In this document: piece by piece, positions 9,357-19,635 of the stretch
Layout: each line of letters begins with the position of its first letter
Position numbering within the stretch: the stretch's first letter is position 1
NCBI GenBank assembly: GCA_002104895.1
Contig: MCFG01000617.1
Location: forward strand, 1 to 22,813
Length of the DNA: 22,813 nt
Source: Anaeromyces robustus
Lineage: Eukaryota > Neocallimastigomycota > Neocallimastigomycetes > Neocallimastigales > Neocallimastigaceae
Reading direction: 5' to 3'
The notes under the pieces: generated by a model
Told to the model about the DNA's origin: nothing
What the model saw: only the letters and a program-made list of their open reading frames with translations
Database searches by the model: none
Program-made: the position numbers and the translations under genes

Positions 9357-11489
9357 CATAATTTTATAATTCTATTAATAATTTACTTATTTTATAATAT
9401 TTATTTTATATTATTTTTTATATTGTTATAATATATTACTGTTTAGTAATTATATAGTTATAATATACTTTTATTATAACTACATTATTTATAATTGAAA
9501 AGTGTAATTGTTATAGAAGGTTTATTGAAATAGATAAACAAAATATATAAATAAAGTTTAATTAATTATTCCCTAAAAGAGTAAAGAACCCAGTTATATC
9601 ATATTTTACTTTATTTTTTTTAACGCATACAATTCCAAAATTAAATAAAATTATCATTAAAACCCAAAACCCTTAATTATAAATTAATATTAAATGAACC
9701 TTATTTATAATGTTTATTAATATCTTAAAATATAATAATTTATTAATATCTTCACTAAAAATTATTCTTATTATTAATATTTTATTAATATTCTTATAAT
9801 AAATATTATTATTATTTTAAAATAAATATTCATATAATAATTTAAATTCAATATCTTTTTTAATATTTTAAATAAATCTTATTAATATTTTATAATAAAT
9901 TATATAATAAATAATATTTTAAATAATATTTTATTAATATCTAATAATTTATAATATAAAGTTATATATAACTTATTGTTTATGAATATATTGTTCCTAT
10001 ATTAATTTGTTAAATTTTAATAATTTTTAATTAATATATTTAATATTTTATTATAAATAATTGTATTATTTTTTATTACTGTAAATAGTTTAATTTTAAA
10101 GAAAAATATTAATATTTGTAAATATTTCATGTAATTAATTTTTTACTATTATTTAATAAAATAGATTAGTCAAATTATATAAATAATAATATAATGATTT
10201 AATCAATAAACTAACAAATTTTAAAAAATATATTATATATTTAATATATAATAATAAAACTTGTGTTTAATAAAACATATTTTTAGTGTTTAAATTATAT
10301 TCTACTTTGTTAAATAATTTTTATAGTTAGTTCTAAAAATACAAAGATAATATCACTTTCTTTTCTTAGAGATTTAAAATATTACCACATTATATTATTA
10401 TTTGATAAGATATTCCCTTAAATACTCATTATTTTTTTCAAATCCATAGTTTTAAACCTTTTATTTATTATAAATTAATATTAGATGAAACTTTTTATAA
10501 TATTTATCAATATCTTAAAATATAATTACTAATATCTTTACTAAAAATTATTCTTATTATCAATATTTTATTAGTATTCTTAAATAAATTTTATTTATAT
10601 AATAATAATATTTTAAATAATATTTTATTAATATTTTATAATGATTATTTTTTTATCAATATTTAATATTTTATAATATTTTATTAATATATCTTATTTA
10701 TATTTTTATTACAAATATTATTAATATTTCTATTATTATTTCTATTATTATTTCTATTATTAATAAAATATTTAAAGAGTATAATATTTAATATTTCTAT
10801 TATTATTTCTTTAACACATAAAATATTTAATATAATTAAAATCTTTATACTAAATAATTTTATATAATTATAAATATATAATTAGTTATAATTAAATAAT
10901 AACTTTTATTCATTCTTTCCCTTTTTCCTTAATTCTTTTCCTTCAACTTAAAAACCCTGAACAAATGCCGAAATAAAAATATTCTATATATTATTTAAAT
11001 AAAACAGTAAAAATTAATTATAAAATAAATGAATTATTTAAAAAATATATAATACAGAAGTTAAATTTATTTCTTTATAAAAATATAATATTATTTTAAC
11101 TTTTATTTAAAATACTAAATAGATTAAGAAAAACATTTAATAATTAGAATAGAAATTATTATTAAATAACGATAATAATAATAATAATAATTAATTATAA
11201 ATGAATAATAATAATTAGATTAAATTAAATGAATAATAATAATTGAAATAGTTAAAGTGTATAATAATAAATTCATGTAAAATAAAAAAGAAGATAATTT
11301 TCTTTCTTTTATAAGACTATCAATAATTTTATATTTAAAAAATGAATAATAAATAAAGAGAGTTAAACAAAAGATTATTTTTATTTTTAATATTTATTGA
11401 ATCTATAATAATTATTTAATATTAAGTTATATAACTTATTGTTTATGAGTATACTGTTCATGCATCATGTTGATACTGTTACAAATATA
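9357..11489. repeat. Gene-free AT-rich stretch with diverged direct repeats
   Basis: No gene is seen on either strand. About 9640-9860 is repeated at about 10440-10650 in the same orientation, sharing blocks such as TATAAATTAATATTA, AATATCTTAAAATATAAT and CTAAAAATTATTCTTATTAT. A second pair, ATAACTTATTGTTTATGA, occurs near 9970 and 11430. These look like old repeated elements, possibly LTR remnants of the neighbouring gypsy fossil, but neither termini nor flanking duplications are clear. Confidence 0.55.
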
Positions 11490-11600
11490 AATCAAGCTCA
11501 AAGATATTATTTATTCTATATAGTGACGCTATTCCTCTAGTGATGTTTTTATTGAAAACAATTCTTTATCATAGAATAGATAATTTCTTTGAGCTTGATT
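11490..11600. repeat. 30-bp inverted duplication within the gypsy RNase H fossil
   Basis: The bases at 11490-11519 (starting AATCAAGCTCAAAGA) are repeated inverted at 11571-11600 with two mismatches, around a 51-base loop. The right arm is gypsy RNase H coding sequence in place; the left arm lies exactly where recognisable gypsy sequence stops. Confidence 0.8.
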
Positions 11601-12595
11601 AAGAGTTTTAGAAAGGAAAGCTATAGAATGTAATTTTTTGTTAAACGCTTGAGAAAAAATTGCGACTACAACAAAATTACCTGCATCAGTTTCTATAATA
11701 AACTGACGACTATTTTATTAGTTATTAGAAGCAGAGGTAAAAAGATTCTTTAAGGTATCGAATGGGTTTTTCTGCTCAAGTCCCCAAATTAATGGAACAT
11801 TCTTTCTTGTAAATCTATGTAATGGGTTGACAATTTTTGCGAAATCTAATAAAAATATGATAATAATTACATAACCCAATAAAAGATTATATTTCTTTAA
11901 CATCTTTCGTAATAGGCCAATCTAATATAGCTTTTACTTTTCCTTTATTCATTTTAACCCACGTTTAGAAATAACATATCCAAGAAAACTAGTTTCTTCT
12001 ACATCAAACTCACATTTTTCTAAATTTAAATATAAATTATTTTCTAACAATCTTATTAGTACTTTTATCACATAAGCAAAATGTTCTTTAATATTTTAGG
12101 AGTAAATAAAAATATCATCTATTATAAGAAATTTCAAATTCATCAAGATAATCATTTAAAACATTGTTGATGAAGTATTGAAATATAGCTAGAGTTTTTT
12201 AGCCCAAAAGACATTACTAGATATTCATAATGACCATAAGGAGTGCGAAATACAGTTTTAAAGTCATTCCCTTCTTTAATTCTTACTAAATTATATGCAG
12301 ATTTTTAAATCTAATTTAGTAAATATTTTACCTCCTTTTACTCTAACAAATCACTGATTAAAGAAAGAGAGAGGGTAAGAATTGCGAATGATCTTTTCAT
12401 TAAATTTTCTATAATCAACACATAAGTGTAAAAAACCATTCTTCTATTTTACAAAAAGGATAGATGGAGAAGTAGATTTTCTAATAAAATCTTTTTCAAA
12501 ATTATCTTTTAAATATAACCTTTTTAATTCTTCTCTTTCAACTTCATTTAAAGTTGAAAAAGAAGAATTAAAAAAAGGTATAATATAATGGTCAA
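11490..12595 (-). mobile_element. Ty3/gypsy fossil: reverse transcriptase and RNase H region
   Basis: Read on the minus strand from 12595 downward: DHYIIPFFNS, EREELKRLYLKDNFEKDFIR, STSPSILFVK (RT entry), [11 protein letters not shown], a decayed FLIIDDIFIYS (the YLDDIL active-site block), [36 protein letters not shown]-type thumb/connection sequence, FIIETDAGNFVV (RNase H) and SKTLNQAQRNYLFYDKELFS. The order and motifs are diagnostic of Ty3/gypsy pol. Gag, protease, integrase and its own LTRs are not seen. It is broken in roughly a dozen places and is old. The RT side is truncated exactly by the LTR-like insertion at 12596. Confidence 0.85.
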
Positions 12596-12635
12596 TGTAA
12601 CGAATCTTAGAAATTAGTAAAATAGTAACTAACCA

Positions 12636-12690
12636 TGATCTAGTAATTAGTCACTATGATCATTAGGCCGAATACTCTGGATTCGATTCA
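12636..12690 (+). promoter_or_regulatory. Decayed tRNA-like A and B boxes in the LTR-like repeat
   Basis: TGATCTAGTAATTAG at 12636-12650 aligns with the TGGTCTAGTGGTTAG A-box region of the copy at 1922. GGATTCGATTCA at 12679-12690 aligns with its B box (GGTTCGACTCA). Position and spacing are conserved but several consensus bases are lost, so activity is unlikely here. Confidence 0.5.
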
Positions 12691-13690
12691 CATTTATTCC
12701 AAATTTTATAAAAATTTTATTTTAAAATTATTTTTAAACTTCTGTATTTCGTTCTGTATTTTGTTCTGTATTTTGTTTTTGTATTTTGTTTCTGTATTTC
12801 TTTATAGAAATACATAGAATAAAATAAGAAACTTTAAGAAAAAATTATATTATATTTCTTTACTTTTCCATGAGATTCATTTTATATCAAAAAATCTTTT
12901 TATATTCTAATATTTTTTTTATTTTTTATAAACTTTTATTTTTAAAATTATTTTCCGATAAGAGCATAAATAGGTGTAAAACTTTTGTTTAAAATATTTT
13001 TTCTTCGTGCTTTTATTTAATGTTTACATTTTATAATAGTAATAATTAATTAATAAGTAGTTTGAAATACAATAATTAATTAGTATTTATATTTATAATT
13101 AAACAATTTTTTTTTAATAAAATAATTTTTAATGAATTAAATAAAATTAAAACCAAAATTACTAGCATGTTTCAGTACTGACCTTCCAGATAGTAAATGG
13201 AAAGGTATTCTAATATTATAAGTTTAATTTTATTTTTTTTTTTTACTTTAAATATTTTTTCGCGTCAGTTTCGGTACTTGTAATATTGGAACATCGTTCC
13301 AGTTACACTAGGTTATTAATATTGTTATTGATTTGAGGAAGATAATAATGAAAAAATATCTAATTTACTGATTTTTGGATATTAAGAGCTCTTCTTATAC
13401 TTTTTCTACAATCGACAAATGTATACATTGATAAAACATGTATTTCTAGTTTTTAAATTATTACTTCTTTCATTTAAATTGTTATATCTTCATTAGTTAC
13501 TATCTTTTTAGATCATTGGATATATATATTACATTTAGATTAAATATATTAATGAAAAAAGCATTATATTATATCTAATAGAACTTATTATTTTTTATAA
13601 GTTTTTATTTTTAAAACTCTTCATCCGATAAAAATATAAATAGGTGTAAAACTTTTGTTTAAAATATTTTCTCTTGTTGTTTTTATTTAA

Positions 13691-13832
13691 CATTTTACAT
13701 TTTACATTTTACATTTTATATTTTATATTTTACATTTTACATTTTACATTTTACATTTACATTTACATTTACATTTATATTTACATTTATATTTACATTT
13801 ATATTTATATTTACATTTATATTTATATTTAT
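13691..13832. repeat. Minisatellite changing from 7-bp to 6-bp units
   Basis: The tract starts as CATTTTA heptamers and turns into CATTTA/TATTTA hexamers at about 13757. It lies inside the truncated LTR-like unit, where the sister copy (about 13020-13040) has only a single CATTTTA, so the tract expanded after the copies diverged. Confidence 0.85.
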
Positions 13833-14159
13833 TATATTAGTAATAATTAATTTACAAGTAGTTTGAAATACTACAATAATTAATTATCATTATTTTTTTT
13901 TAAAATTTATAAAATTATTTTTTAAAACAATTTTTTATTAATAAAATAAAATTAAAATACAAATCACTAGCATGTTTCAGTACTGACCTTCCAGATAGTA
14001 AATGGAAAGGTACTCTAATAATAAGTTTAATTTTATTTTTATTTTAAATATTTTTTTCGTATCAATTTCAGTTTCGGTACTTGTAATATTGGAACATCAT
14101 TCTAGTTACAGTCCATAAAAATTAACAATTTTCTTTTAATTTTATTTCACAAGTCGTAA

Positions 14160-14590
14160 TCATGAGCTATATTCTATTTTTGTATAAATTTTTTCTCAAT
14201 GCATTAGTACACTTATTTTCCCTTTTCTTAATTTCATCAACATTTAAATGACCATCTTTTATTAAAATCACAAGATTTTTGGATGTCCTTTTCTAAACGA
14301 TAAATTTGTTTATCACCTAAATCCAATTGTCCTAAACCATTTTTCCTCATTGCAATATAATTATACAACTTATCACCATCTGAATTACTCGAACATATTT
14401 TATGATTCTCTAATAACTGGGCCGAAAATCATTACTTTTTGACTGAAAATTGACAGCATTCTACTGTTTTTAATTTATCATCATCACTAAAATGATAACA
14501 ACCATAACACTACTTACTTGGACTAAAGAAAATTTCTTTATTATTAATAAGTACATACTTTTTTATAAATTAAATGGTTTGATAACTTCC
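14160..14590 (-). pseudogene. Broken gene of unidentified family with Cys/His-rich segment
   Basis: About 100 codons of one minus-strand frame read as protein-like with a few interruptions: KKYVLINNKEIFFSPSK, CYGCYHFSDDDKLKTVECC, LLENHKICSSNSDGDK, LYNYIAMRKNGLGQLDLGDK and IYRLEKDIQKSCDF; a shifted frame continues IKDGHLNVDEIKKRENKCTN. The C-x2-C, CC and NHKIC spacing suggests a zinc-binding module, perhaps of the FLYWCH type that accompanies MULE transposases, but this is a guess. The composition is clearly more balanced than flanking DNA. It lies just right of the LTR-like insertion. Confidence 0.5.
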
Positions 14591-15171
14591 TAGTTCTAAT
14601 ATATATTAATAATTTTCAGTATTATCAGTTTCTATAATATTTTATTCCAATACAAGCTAAACTGACCCTAGATATTAATTATGACACTAATTGTATATAA
14701 TATACTTATTGGCCGTTTCTGTTGATTTACTAATAGAATGACCTAGAATGATCAATTGAAAAATGAAAAAAAAAAAAAAAAAAAAAAATACGAAAAAAGT
14801 TCCTAGCGCAATTTAATTTTTTCTATCTTTCAAGAATAATTGTACTTTAAATTTACTAATAGTTATTTTTTTTTAAAAAAAAATAAATATATATTTTATT
14901 TATATTGTTTATTAACCCTAACCCATATTTGATAATTATTACTACCATTTAATTTTTTATTAATATTAAATGTCAAAATTATCTGACATTTTAATTGTTT
15001 ATTATTTTATTATAGATTTATTAATTAATTATTAATTATTAATTATATATTATTATTTATCTTTTTTAATAGAAGCTCTATTGAGACTCTTAACCTTATT
15101 AGTTTATTTTAATATAACTTTATTTAATTAATTTTATTTTTGGAAAGAAAAGTCATTCTTTCCAAAATACA
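14591..15171. other. Gene-free AT-rich stretch
   Basis: No coding frame was recognised. It contains a 24-base poly-A run (14766-14789) downstream of a slightly GC-richer piece (14711-14760), which could be the tail of a retroposed copy, and a short CCCTAACCC near 14915. Confidence 0.5.
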
Positions 15172-15881
15172 AATGTGTTTCATTTCACACGAACGTGTTG
15201 CATTTCGCAATATGATATGGGGCGCATAGTATATTATTGCAATGAGGCGCATAATAATAAATTAAAAAATGAATTTTTTTTTAACACAAAATATGAAAGC
15301 CACATTATGAAATAAAATAATATATAATTTAAAAAAATAAAATAAAAAATATATATATAAATGAATAGAAAATAAACAAATATATTTATTAATAAATATA
15401 TTTGTTAGTTTGAAAAATATCAATATTTATTAATAAATAATAATATTATTATTTTAAATAAAAAAAAGAAGATTAAATATTCAAAAAATATTCAATATTA
15501 TTAAAATATTATAAAAAAAAGAATATTAAATATTATTAAAATATTAAATAAAATATTCAAAAATATTCAATATTATAAAAATATTATAAAAAAAGAATAT
15601 TAAATATTATTAAATTAAAAAAATAAATTAAAAAAAAAGATATTAAATAATTTTATAATTTTATTATTTTATTTATTTATATATTATATTTTTATTTATT
15701 TAATTATTTATATAATTATGCGCCCCATTTCGAAATGCAACATTCTCATAAATTTTTTATTTTATTTCATAACGTGGCTTTCATAATTTATGTTAAAAAA
15801 AATTTAAATTATTTTATAATTTATTTTTTATGCGCCACATATCATATTGCGAAATGAAATATTGAGAAATGTTAACACATT
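15172..15881. mobile_element. Foldback element with long inverted arms (GCGCCCC family)
   Basis: The left arm (15172-15330) reads AATGTGTTTCATTTCACACG, then TTGCATTTCGCAATATGATA, GGGGCGCATA, GAGGCGCATAA and GAAAGCCACATTATGAAATA. The right arm (15751-15881) is its inverted counterpart, ending AACACATT. A third partial end (ATGCGCCCCATTTCGAAATG at 15719) lies between them, so the structure is compound. The interior is AT-rich with no coding sequence. No clean target duplication was found; the flanks CATTCTTTCC and CATTCCTACC are only similar. Confidence 0.6.
15478..15620. repeat. Tandem duplication, unit about 76 bp
   Basis: Two copies of a unit beginning TATTCAAAAA(A)TATTCAAT start at 15478 and 15554 and share ATTATAAAAAAA, GAATATTAAATATTATTAAA and related blocks. 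They lie in the interior of the foldback element. Confidence 0.7.
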
Positions 15882-16465
15882 CCTACCTGCTTCTATTATC
15901 ATATTGGTTGTCTCTGGTTCGAACTTTATTCTCTTCCTCTTAAAATAATATAATTTATTTAATTAATAGTATATACATTCATTTCATTATTAATTAATAA
16001 TTTATTTAAATTAATAATATATATTCATTGAAATAAATTTATTTAAATATTAATTAATTATTTATTTAATTAATATAATAATTTATCTATTTTCATAATA
16101 ATATAATTATTTAATTAAAATAAGAATTAAATTATTTATATAATTCTTATTTTAAATAATTCGTCCAATCATGTAATAATTTAGAATAAATTTTTGAATA
16201 AAAAAATTTATGTATTTTATTTTATTTGACTTTTTGAGTCGATAATAACAATCAAATTATTAATAAATAAAATAATAACTATCAACCATAAATGAATGAA
16301 CGAATATATATTAAATAAATAAATCTACTAATTAATTAAATGAATATTCAATAATGTTTTAGATAATTTCTTATTTTAAAATTTATTAAAGGGTTAGAAT
16401 CATTTTACGTGATTTTAACCAAATTAATATTATCTATTCACTCTTTAACTGGTTTATAACAAGCT
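15882..16465. other. AT-rich spacer between transposon pile and tRNA gene
   Basis: No gene is seen. A lone B-box-like GGTTCGAAC at about 15918 has no A box upstream. A hairpin with arms GGTTAGAATCA and TGATTTTAACC (16392-16420, one G-T pair) lies about 45 bp before the tRNA. Confidence 0.5.
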
Positions 16466-16537
16466 GGGGATATAACTCAGTGGTAGAGTGCTTGCTTTGC
16501 ATGCAAGAAGCCTCGGGTTCGATCCCCGATATCTCCA
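16466..16537 (+). tRNA. tRNA-Ala (anticodon UGC)
   Basis: A 72-base cloverleaf folds completely. The acceptor stem GGGGATA pairs with TATCTCC (one G-U) and is followed by discriminator A. The D-arm is ACTC/GAGT with loop AGTGGTA. The anticodon stem CTTGC/GCAAG holds loop TTTGCAT with anticodon TGC. The variable loop is AAGCC, and the T-arm TCGGG/CCCGA encloses TTCGATC. There is no intron and no encoded CCA, as expected for a nuclear eukaryotic gene. Internal A box (GTGGTAGAG region) and B box (GGTTCGATCCC) would drive Pol III. It looks fully functional. Confidence 0.97.
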
Positions 16538-16545
16538 GTTTAAAA

Positions 16546-16569
16546 TTTTTAATTTTTTTTTTTTTTTTT
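16546..16569 (+). terminator. Pol III terminator of the tRNA gene
   Basis: A T5 run at 16546-16550 and a T17 run at 16553-16569 begin nine bases after the tRNA 3' end, the usual Pol III termination signal. Confidence 0.85.
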
Positions 16570-17059
16570 ATTTTAAGGTGTTTTGTATTTTAATTTATTT
16601 AAATTAAAATTATTAAAAAATTATTTAAAATTTTATTTATTTATTAAATTTTCTTTTCTTTTTTTTTTTTTGGTCAATAAATCAATCAAATAAATAGGAA
16701 TAGATATATATATTTATTATATAATATTTATATATATAAATGAATCTATAAAAATATAATTATAATTATATAACTCTTTTATATTATATATGAATTATAT
16801 TATAATAATAACAACTTTTTATTTTTTTTATTATATTTTAAGTAAATAAATTCCATTTATTTCAAAAAAAAAAAAAAAATACTTTATATATTATAACTTT
16901 TTATGTATAAAATATTACCAAGCCTTTTTTATTAAGAAATAATATAAAAAAAATTTTTTTTATTATTGTATTAATTATTAAATAATATTATATATAGTGT
17001 ATTAAATGAAGTAATTTTTCTGATATAGTATATAAAAAATATGATAATAAAATTATTAA

Positions 17060-17090
<31 letters not shown>
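17060..17090. repeat. T16-A15 homopolymer palindrome
   Basis: A run of 16 T is followed directly by 15 A, forming a perfect self-complementary homopolymer. Similar tracts lie at 18591-18611 and 22770-22805. Confidence 0.9.
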
Positions 17091-17091
<1 letters not shown>

Positions 17092-17708
17092 TAATGATTA
17101 TTAATAATAACTATTTATAATAAATAAATATATTCATTATAATCGTAAAAGGTAAAAAGTTTATTATTAAAATTGATATTGTTGTAACTTTTGTATTTAA
17201 ATATTTCAGTAGAATTAATTAATAGAATAAATATATTATATAATTAAAATATAATATAATATATAATATTATTTTAATTTAAAATAATATTATATAAAGG
17301 TCTAACATGAATTTAAATAAATAAAATTTATTTATTTATTTATTTATTTATTATTTTATTTATTATTTTATTATTTTATTATTTTCTTTTAATTAATACT
17401 TATTTTTTTTTTATCTTTTTTTTTTCATTTTATTATTTTTATATTATAATTTATTTTAATACTATTTTAATATTTATTATTTTATAATATTTTCTAGGGG
17501 TTATTTTTTATTTTTTTATTTTATATTCTATATACTAATAATATATATATATATATATATATATATTTTCTATAATTTAATTTTATTTTAAGTATTTGTA
17601 GTGAAAAATAAAAAAATTAATAATATTAAAATTCAATAAAAAATAAAAATTAAAAAATATGATAATTATATACTTAAAAAAAAATAATTTTTTTTTTGTT
17701 TTCTAAAA

Positions 17709-17724
17709 TTCCAAGATCTTGGAA
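17709..17724. repeat. Perfect 16-bp palindrome TTCCAAGATCTTGGAA
   Basis: It is a perfect dyad with six G/C bases in surroundings that are almost pure A/T, so it may be a protein-binding site. No factor is assigned. Confidence 0.6.
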
Positions 17725-18716
17725 AAAATTCAAAAAACACTACAATTATTACATATAAACATCTTTTATTGAATTTTAATTTTAATTTTAATTTTTTTTT
17801 TCAATACAATTTTTATACTTTTACTTCTTTTTCTTTTTCTGTATATAATGAATAATATAATATTTAATTAAATCATATATTATAAAGAAATAATATGTTT
17901 TTAATGTTTTTTTTTAAAAAAAATCTTTTAGTTGATTATATCATTTGTACCTTAAAATTAATACAATAAAATATTAAGAATATTTAAACTTTTTAATTAT
18001 TTAGATAATTAAATTAATGATGAATAATTTCATTTTTTATTAACAAAAAAAAAAAAATATGAAATTATTTTTGGATTATTTTTTTTATTTTAATATGTTT
18101 ATAGATTTAAATAATTATAATTGATATAATTAATTTCAGTTTAAATCCTCCAACAAATAATTATATATATATATATATTTTTGAAAAAAAAAAACATGAT
18201 TATAAACACATTTTAATATATATTTTAAGATATTTTTGATATATTCATATTGATAATATATTTAATAAACATAAAATAAAATTTATTATTTTTATTATTT
18301 TTATTATATATATTAGATCAACTTTGTTTAGTTACACTCAACTGAATTGAATAAATTAGTTTAGTTATAGGAAAAGTAATTAGAAATTTGGAAATTTCAA
18401 AAATGGATGATTGACTAACTGATTTTGGAAAAAAGGTGATTAACCATAAAACATAAAACATAAAACATAAATAAAATAATTTAAAATGATATAAAATATA
18501 AAATAAAAAATTATTTTTACTTTAAATATTATTATTTACTGTATTTATAAAAATAAATTTATTTATTTATTTATTTAATTATTTTATTCCTTTTTTTTTT
18601 TTTAAAAAAAATATATATGTTTATATAATTTAAATATTTTTTAATAAATGAATGAATGAATAAATAAATAAATAAATAAATAATTTACTTTGATAATTAA
18701 TTTGTATAAATAGTAT

Positions 18717-18748
<32 letters not shown>

Positions 18749-19635
18749 TAATAATTAAATAAAAAAAAAAAACGGAATTGAAATTAAAAAAAAAAAGTTT
18801 TATTATTATTAAATTATTAATTAATTATTATTATTTATTTTTTTATTGATCATCAACTTTTTACTTTTTTTTTTTTTTTTTTAAATTTTTTTTTATTTTA
18901 TTTTTTTTAGAATATTCAAAAATTGATTTTATTTTTATTTTATTTTTATTTAATCTTTTTTTTTTTTTATATTTTTATATTTAATATTTAATAATAAAAA
19001 AAAAAAGTTTTTAATATTTCAGTTTTTTCAATTTTTTTTTTTTTTTTATTGTTAAAAAAAAGAAAATTTGAAAATTCTTTTTCTATCTAAATTATAAATA
19101 ATAAGGTTTAGAAATGAAAAAATAAATAAAATAAAAAATATAAAATTGAAATGAAAAAAAAAAAAAACATATATATAAAAATTCAATTCAATTCAATTCA
19201 ATTCAATTATAATATATTTATAATATATATTTTTTTTAAAAAAGAATATTATTCAATAAATAAATAATAATATATAATTTAATTAAAAACAATGAAGATA
19301 AAAATAAATTAAATTTTTTATTCTTTTTTTCTTTTTTTTATAAAGTTTAAAAAATATTGAAAAAAAAAAAATTTATTAAGCCATAAAAATTTAATATAAA
19401 AATAAAGAAAAAAAACCAAAAAAATAAAAAACCAAAAAAAAAAAAAAAAATTAAAAAAAAAAAAAAACATTACATTATATTATATTATATTATTTTTTTT
19501 AATAATAAAAAATATATATATATAAATTATATTATTTTAAATATTAAAAAAAAAATAAAAATAAAAATAAAATTATTATTAACAATTAATTATTATTAAT
19601 ATATATATATATGTTAAAATAAAAAGAAAAAAAAA

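Larger units (their letters stand above)
12596..14110. mobile_element. Second LTR-like family insertion: one complete and one partial terminal repeat
   Basis: A complete unit runs from TGTAACGAATC at 12596 to GTTACA at 13307. A second, truncated unit in the same orientation runs from about 13570 to GTTACA at 14110. Both share AGCATGTTTCAGTACTGACC, ACCTTCCAGATAGTAAATGG, TAGGTGTAAAACTTTTG and GGTACTTGTAATATTGGAAC. GTCAA precedes 12596 and GTCCA follows 14110, a near-matching 5-bp duplication, so the whole block probably entered as one element. The 260-bp spacer has a minus-strand protein-like piece (VDCRKSIRRALNIQKS). It is a broken fossil, inserted in the gypsy RT and reversed relative to the copy at 1922. 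Confidence 0.65.
16570..19635. other. Long host-type intergenic region rich in poly(dA:dT)
   Basis: No gene was recognised on either strand over 3 kb. The region is dominated by A and T homopolymers of 8-20 bases, TA runs (17539-17564), TTTA/AAAT runs (17325-17350, 18555-18580, 18650-18685, 18713-18747), a heptamer run CATAAAA (about 18445-18471), and ATTCA pentamers (19182-19207). The slightly less biased piece at 18315-18440 has no readable frame. The last several hundred bases, A-rich up to the subtilase start codon, must contain its promoter, but no defined element stands out. Confidence 0.6.

Noticed and set aside
14711-14789. Processed pseudogene or SINE ending in poly-A
   Set aside because: Only the A24 run supports it; such runs are common here, and no flanking duplication or Pol III boxes were found.
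14912-14923. AACCCTAACCC resembling telomeric repeat
   Set aside because: Fewer than two units and no array; chance is enough to explain it.
15130-15895. CATTCTTTCC and CATTCCTACC as target duplication of the foldback element
   Set aside because: They match at only 8 of 10 bases and do not sit directly at the inverted arm ends.
15910-15925. GGTTCGAAC resembling a tRNA B box
   Set aside because: No A box lies at suitable distance upstream and no cloverleaf can be drawn.
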